In this document: positions 60,861 to 64,000 of the stretch, piece by piece
Layout of the letters: every line of letters starts with the position of its first letter
Position numbering within the stretch: position 1 is the first letter of the stretch
Source of the DNA: Bacteroidota bacterium
GTDB lineage: Bacteria; Bacteroidota; Bacteroidia; Palsa-965
Length of the DNA: 64,000 bases
Reading direction: 5' to 3'
Assembly (NCBI GenBank): GCA_006218065.1
Contig: VBWE01000011.1
Coordinates: 193,281-257,280, forward strand
The notes under the pieces: model-generated
The model's database searches: none
What the model saw: the letters and a program-made list of their open reading frames with translations, nothing else
What the model was told of the DNA's origin: nothing
Translations under genes and position numbers: made by a program

Positions 60861-62129
60861 ATGAGTTTCCGAAAGAATTTTTTCTTTCATCCCCGATACA
60901 TTTTGTTTTTCCTTTTGCTGAACACCTGCTCATGGAGCCAGGCCCAGCCCGTGCGGCGTGAAAATTTTTTCACGGGCGGTGTAAATGCAGGCATGATCGG
61001 CTTTTCGCCCTCGCACCGGCAGCAGATCAGCGGCGGCGATTATTTTGCGCGGACGGGCAACTACGGTTTCGGCAACCTGCAGAACGTGGACGGCGAAAAA
61101 CGGCTGGCCCTGATCGCGAATACCTCGATCGGCGTAAACGGCGGATTTACCTGGAGCAATAAAGAACGGACGAATTACATGACCGTTTTCGGCGAATTCC
61201 AGAACAACAAAGCCTGCTATTCGTTCAACCCGCCTTTCCTGTTTTCGGTTGACGGCGACACCTTCGGCAAATGGGTGATGGCGGATAAGTACCTGAAATA
61301 TTCCGGCGGAATCCAGTTCTCCTGGTACCGCGGCGATTATTCGTGGCTGGGCGGACAGGAGTTTTATTACGTGCGCGCATCCTACGGGCAAACATTCAAT
61401 CACCGCAATTTTGAAGGACCGCTCGAGCAGGGACGTTTCGAGGACTGGAGCGAAGGCGGCACGGGCATGACGGCAACCACGGTGAAAGCAAACCGTTCGG
61501 GACCGATGCTGAGCAGCGAGATCGGCATACGGAGTTTTTCCGACGACCATAAACAAACGCTCGATATCGGGATCGTGTATCATCAGCCGTTCTCAACATC
61601 TTATACCGACAGGTATAAATTTACGCAGGGAGGCATATCCACCGGCGTCAGTCACGTCACCTTCACAGGCGCTACGGTCACGATGAACCTGCGGCTGAAC
61701 TGGAACTGGAAACTTCCGGAACGGCCGATCGACACCACGAAGACGATCAAAGAAAAACCGAAACCGGATATTGTACTCACCGATACCGCCGACAAACGCG
61801 ACATTGATGTACAGAGCCGGATGAGCGCAGGCTCCGACATGATCACAATCTGGGTCTGGGATAAAGACAAAGTGGACGGCGATATCATCACGCTTTTCCT
61901 GAACGACGAACCCATTCTCACCAATCTCGAGCTGACGCGCAACAAAGAAAAAGTCAAGGTGCGTCTCAAACCCGGTTACAATTACCTGGTGATGCGTGCG
62001 GAAAATCTCGGCGAAATTCCCCCGAATACCGCCGCAATGGAAATCAGCGACGGGAAAGGAAAACGAAATTTCACCGTGAACTCCGATACCGGGAAAAGCG
62101 GGGCGATTGAAATCGTTTACGGGAAATAG
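60861..62129 (+). CDS. outer-membrane or surface protein of unknown function
   Basis: 422 aa from ATG 60861. The signal peptide ends near SQAQP. Residues 30-280 alternate hydrophobic and aromatic residues (FSWYRGDYSWLGGQEFYYVRA, NLRLNWNWKL), fitting a beta-barrel. Residues 310-422 form a separate beta domain (ITIWVWDKDKVDGDIITLFL, PGYNYLVMRAENLGEIPPNT, FTVNSDTGKSGAIEIVYG) known as a recurring module in Bacteroidota secreted proteins. The function is unknown. Confidence 0.78.
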   Translation: MSFRKNFFFHPRYILFFLLLNTCSWSQAQPVRRENFFTGGVNAGMIGFSPSHRQQISGGDYFARTGNYGFGNLQNVDGEKRLALIANTSIGVNGGFTWSNKERTNYMTVFGEFQNNKACYSFNPPFLFSVDGDTFGKWVMADKYLKYSGGIQFSWYRGDYSWLGGQEFYYVRASYGQTFNHRNFEGPLEQGRFEDWSEGGTGMTATTVKANRSGPMLSSEIGIRSFSDDHKQTLDIGIVYHQPFSTSYTDRYKFTQGGISTGVSHVTFTGATVTMNLRLNWNWKLPERPIDTTKTIKEKPKPDIVLTDTADKRDIDVQSRMSAGSDMITIWVWDKDKVDGDIITLFLNDEPILTNLELTRNKEKVKVRLKPGYNYLVMRAENLGEIPPNTAAMEISDGKGKRNFTVNSDTGKSGAIEIVYGK

Positions 62130-62449
62130 TTTTTACTTCTTGCCGTTCGGAATTTCAAATGTCAAATGCCAAACGTCAAATTTCAAAGTTCGCTTCTCCT
62201 CCGTTTTACATTTTGCATTTGCCATTTGAAATTTGACATTTTGTGTCGCTAAATGCCCTCCAACTTCCTTTGTTAATTATTCCATCGAACTGAAAACAAG
62301 TTAGTTAGATTTTTTAACGCAACTTATTCCACCAGTCGGCGTTACGCTATCATCCCGGGTGAGTCCGGGAAAACAACACCAACCTTGTACTCATGATTTA
62401 ACGCTACCACACCACCCGGTTCCTCGCGGGACAGGGAAAAACCATACCC
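62130..62449. other. intergenic region of 320 bp
   Basis: It holds the heptamer repeat at 62155-62243. From 62244 to 62449 I see no gene, only a small CCCGGGTGAGTCCGGG hairpin near 62357-62372 and ordinary AT-rich DNA. No convincing -7 element precedes the next gene. Confidence 0.6.
62155..62243. repeat. heptamer inverted repeat, TCAAATG family
   Basis: Left arm: five in-register heptamers from 62155 to 62189 (TCAAATG, CCAAACG, TCAAATT). Right arm 62204-62243 has the complements. Pairing is imperfect but the period of seven is exact in both arms. Confidence 0.92.
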
Positions 62450-63676
62450 ATGCTTCGCTTCTTCCTCTGCTTCATCGTCATGCTGGTCACTACAGGATGT
62501 AACCGGGTCATTGTCAAAAAACGCCGGTACCTGAAAGGCTATTACGTGCACTTTCCTTTGAAGAACACGAGCACGCCGCTGAAAACGCACCGGAATTTTA
62601 TTCCTCCTGCAATTCCTGTAATCCGCCGTTACCCGGATTCCGCGACCACCGCGCGCGACACGACGACACCCGTTTCCGGTTTCCTGCTTTGCAACGATAC
62701 TGTTCGCCAGCCGCAGCCCGGGTATGCCGTAACATCAACGCCCGCGCCCGGACCGGGAACAAACAGTCCGGCAACCGGGTACATCATCGTGCAATCCGGT
62801 ACAACCAGGCAGCAGCCCGACACGATCCGGATTCCTGTTCGCGTGGATACTGTCGTGCGCGTGCAGCCCGGGCAAACCGTCGGCATACCGGTTCGCGTGG
62901 ATACGCTGGCGAGAGCCGTTCACGTGGATACGATTCCAAACGTTTTAACGCATGACAGCATTCCGCAGGATTTGTTCGTTTGCGAAGACGATCCCGTGGA
63001 TACACTGGCTGAAGAACCTGTGATTGATTCTGCGGAGATTGCAACGGAGCGCGGACAAACGAGACGTTTTTCACCCGTGTTCGAAAGCGCAGTCTACGCA
63101 CAGGCCGGCCTCAACGGGTTCCAGGGCAGGTCGGGCTTCCCGGTAAAAGCGAATTCTTTTGCAGCAGGTTTCGGCATGCGTGTAACGACGATGCTCAAAG
63201 GCAGAACTTCGCTGGTCGGCGACGTCGGTTTCCGCACACACGAATTATTCATCAATCAATACAAAACGAAAATTGCGCCGCTCAGCGAAGAAGCGCATGA
63301 CCGCGAACGCATCGTGCTGAATAATTTTTCGGGCGGGCTGGGCCTGCGTTACAATTTCATTCCGCAGGAAAAGAAACCTGCACAATGGATCGATATAACC
63401 GGCTACGGCGACTGGTCATTCCGCACGGCCAATATATACATAGATGAATTCCGCGATGAGTATTCTCCTGCGGGAAGGAAATTCCGTGTGAAAACTAAAA
63501 TCACCGGCTTGCCTTACCTGCACAAACTGAATTACGGCGTAACCGCGCGGTACGGCCGCGGAAACTTCAGCGTATTCGCCATGTGGCGCATCAGTGACCT
63601 GGTGAAAAACCGGACCGCGCAGCACGGCGCCGATCTGCCGCAGTTGCTGGTGGGTGTGGAAATTTTTACGCATTAA
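62450..63676 (+). CDS. lipoprotein with KRRYLxGYY motif and beta-rich C-terminus
   Basis: 408 aa. Lipobox VTTGC near residue 17, then KKRRYLKGYYVHF, related to the motif in the tandem lipoproteins at 53538 and 54209. The middle region (about 90-190) is low in complexity with repeated IPVRVDT and VDT units. The C-terminal 190 residues alternate in the manner of a small outer-membrane barrel (FGMRVTTMLKGRTSLVGDVGF, LGLRYNFIP, GYGDWSFRTA). Probably an outer-membrane structural or transport protein; the function is unknown. Confidence 0.75.
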   Translation: MLRFFLCFIVMLVTTGCNRVIVKKRRYLKGYYVHFPLKNTSTPLKTHRNFIPPAIPVIRRYPDSATTARDTTTPVSGFLLCNDTVRQPQPGYAVTSTPAPGPGTNSPATGYIIVQSGTTRQQPDTIRIPVRVDTVVRVQPGQTVGIPVRVDTLARAVHVDTIPNVLTHDSIPQDLFVCEDDPVDTLAEEPVIDSAEIATERGQTRRFSPVFESAVYAQAGLNGFQGRSGFPVKANSFAAGFGMRVTTMLKGRTSLVGDVGFRTHELFINQYKTKIAPLSEEAHDRERIVLNNFSGGLGLRYNFIPQEKKPAQWIDITGYGDWSFRTANIYIDEFRDEYSPAGRKFRVKTKITGLPYLHKLNYGVTARYGRGNFSVFAMWRISDLVKNRTAQHGADLPQLLVGVEIFTH

Positions 63677-63702
63677 AATCCCGTATTCTTTCAGCGTACT
63701 TA

Positions 63703-63785
63703 AACGCTCAATGCCAAACGCACAACGCACAATGATCAATGAGTCCGATAAACATTGATCATTGTGCGTTTGACATTGAGCGTTT
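63703..63785. repeat. heptamer inverted repeat, AACGCTC family, copy B
   Basis: The arms 63702-63741 and 63753-63785 pair at 32 of 33 bases once a single extra AACGCAC heptamer in the left arm is looped out. All heptamers (AACGCTC, AATGCCA, AACGCAC, AATGATC) are in register. Confidence 0.95.
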
Positions 63786-63892
63786 TCACAGACAAAAACC
63801 GCCAACTCATCGGCAGAATATCTTCCGCAGTATATTCTGTTTCCCGGTGCGACCCGGTTCTGCTATTTTCGTTCTTAATAAAAACCAGCCTA

Positions 63893-64000
63893 TGAAAAAC
63901 AGATTGTTACTCCTCCTTTCTTCCTGCATGTTACTCGCCGGTTTTGCATCCGCACAAACATGGACCTGCGGCGATACGCTGACCGATATCCGCGACAACA
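63893..64000 (+). CDS. secreted protein, N-terminus only (window edge)
   Basis: 36 codons before the edge: a signal peptide (MKNRLLLLLSSCMLLAGFASAQ) and the start of the mature protein, TWTCGDTLTDIRDN. The CGDTLTDIRD opening is the one often seen at the start of FISUMP-type surface domains in Bacteroidota, which I infer but cannot confirm from so short a piece. A TATTTTCG close to the -7 consensus lies 18 nt upstream. Confidence 0.7.

Overview
The window reads as chromosomal DNA of a Bacteroidota bacterium. The evidence is type IX secretion C-terminal sorting domains on secreted proteins, the gliding ATPase GldA, a glycine-lipid type acyltransferase pair, the secG-groES-groEL order, promoters of the TAnnTTTG type, and an FtsZ with the C-terminus NNSFLHDNVD. 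There is no phage, plasmid, rRNA or CRISPR signature, and I recognised no tRNA. The order or family cannot be fixed from the sequence alone.

Layout. 0-4 kb: an acidic TPR protein, SecG, GroES and GroEL. 4-7.5 kb: small membrane and outer-surface proteins, two small alpha/beta-barrel proteins and two short PKD proteins with type IX sorting tails. 7.7-25 kb, minus strand: a complete division and cell-wall (dcw) operon, mraZ-rsmH-ftsL-ftsI-murE-mraY-murD-(orphan MurD C-domain)-ftsW-murG-murC-ftsQ-ftsA-ftsZ-yqeY, with a three-box MraZ operator ahead of mraZ. murF is not in the cluster. 25-29 kb: an acyltransferase pair resembling GlsA/GlsB, EngB and ferrochelatase. 29-32 kb: two large surface proteins. 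32-40 kb: PabB, TilS, small membrane proteins, a DsbD system and LptB. 40-46 kb: a DUF5686-type outer-membrane protein, an AhpD-like protein, and an ECF sigma factor overlapping an FGE-domain membrane protein. 46-60 kb: Dtd, RsgA, PPK2, GldA, MetK, a CsaA-like protein, tandem lipoproteins, Der and Era. 60-64 kb: a hipBA relic, two large envelope proteins and the start of a further secreted protein.

The most unexpected signal is in the intergenic DNA. At least eight gaps hold imperfect to perfect inverted repeats whose arms are themselves tandem arrays of a degenerate heptamer. The heptamer differs between loci (GATTTGC, CCGAATG, AACGCTC, TCAAATG, GAGATNN) while the period of seven is kept, in one case straight through the loop. 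Related octamer arrays lie near positions 1, 28000 and 48100, and a 9-10 nt version at 59540. Other points of interest are the orphan MurD C-terminal domain inside the dcw operon, the overlapping sigma factor and FGE-domain pair, a hipB-hipA deletion fusion, and about ten genes whose -7 promoter element ends only 3-7 nt before the start codon, which suggests leaderless mRNAs.
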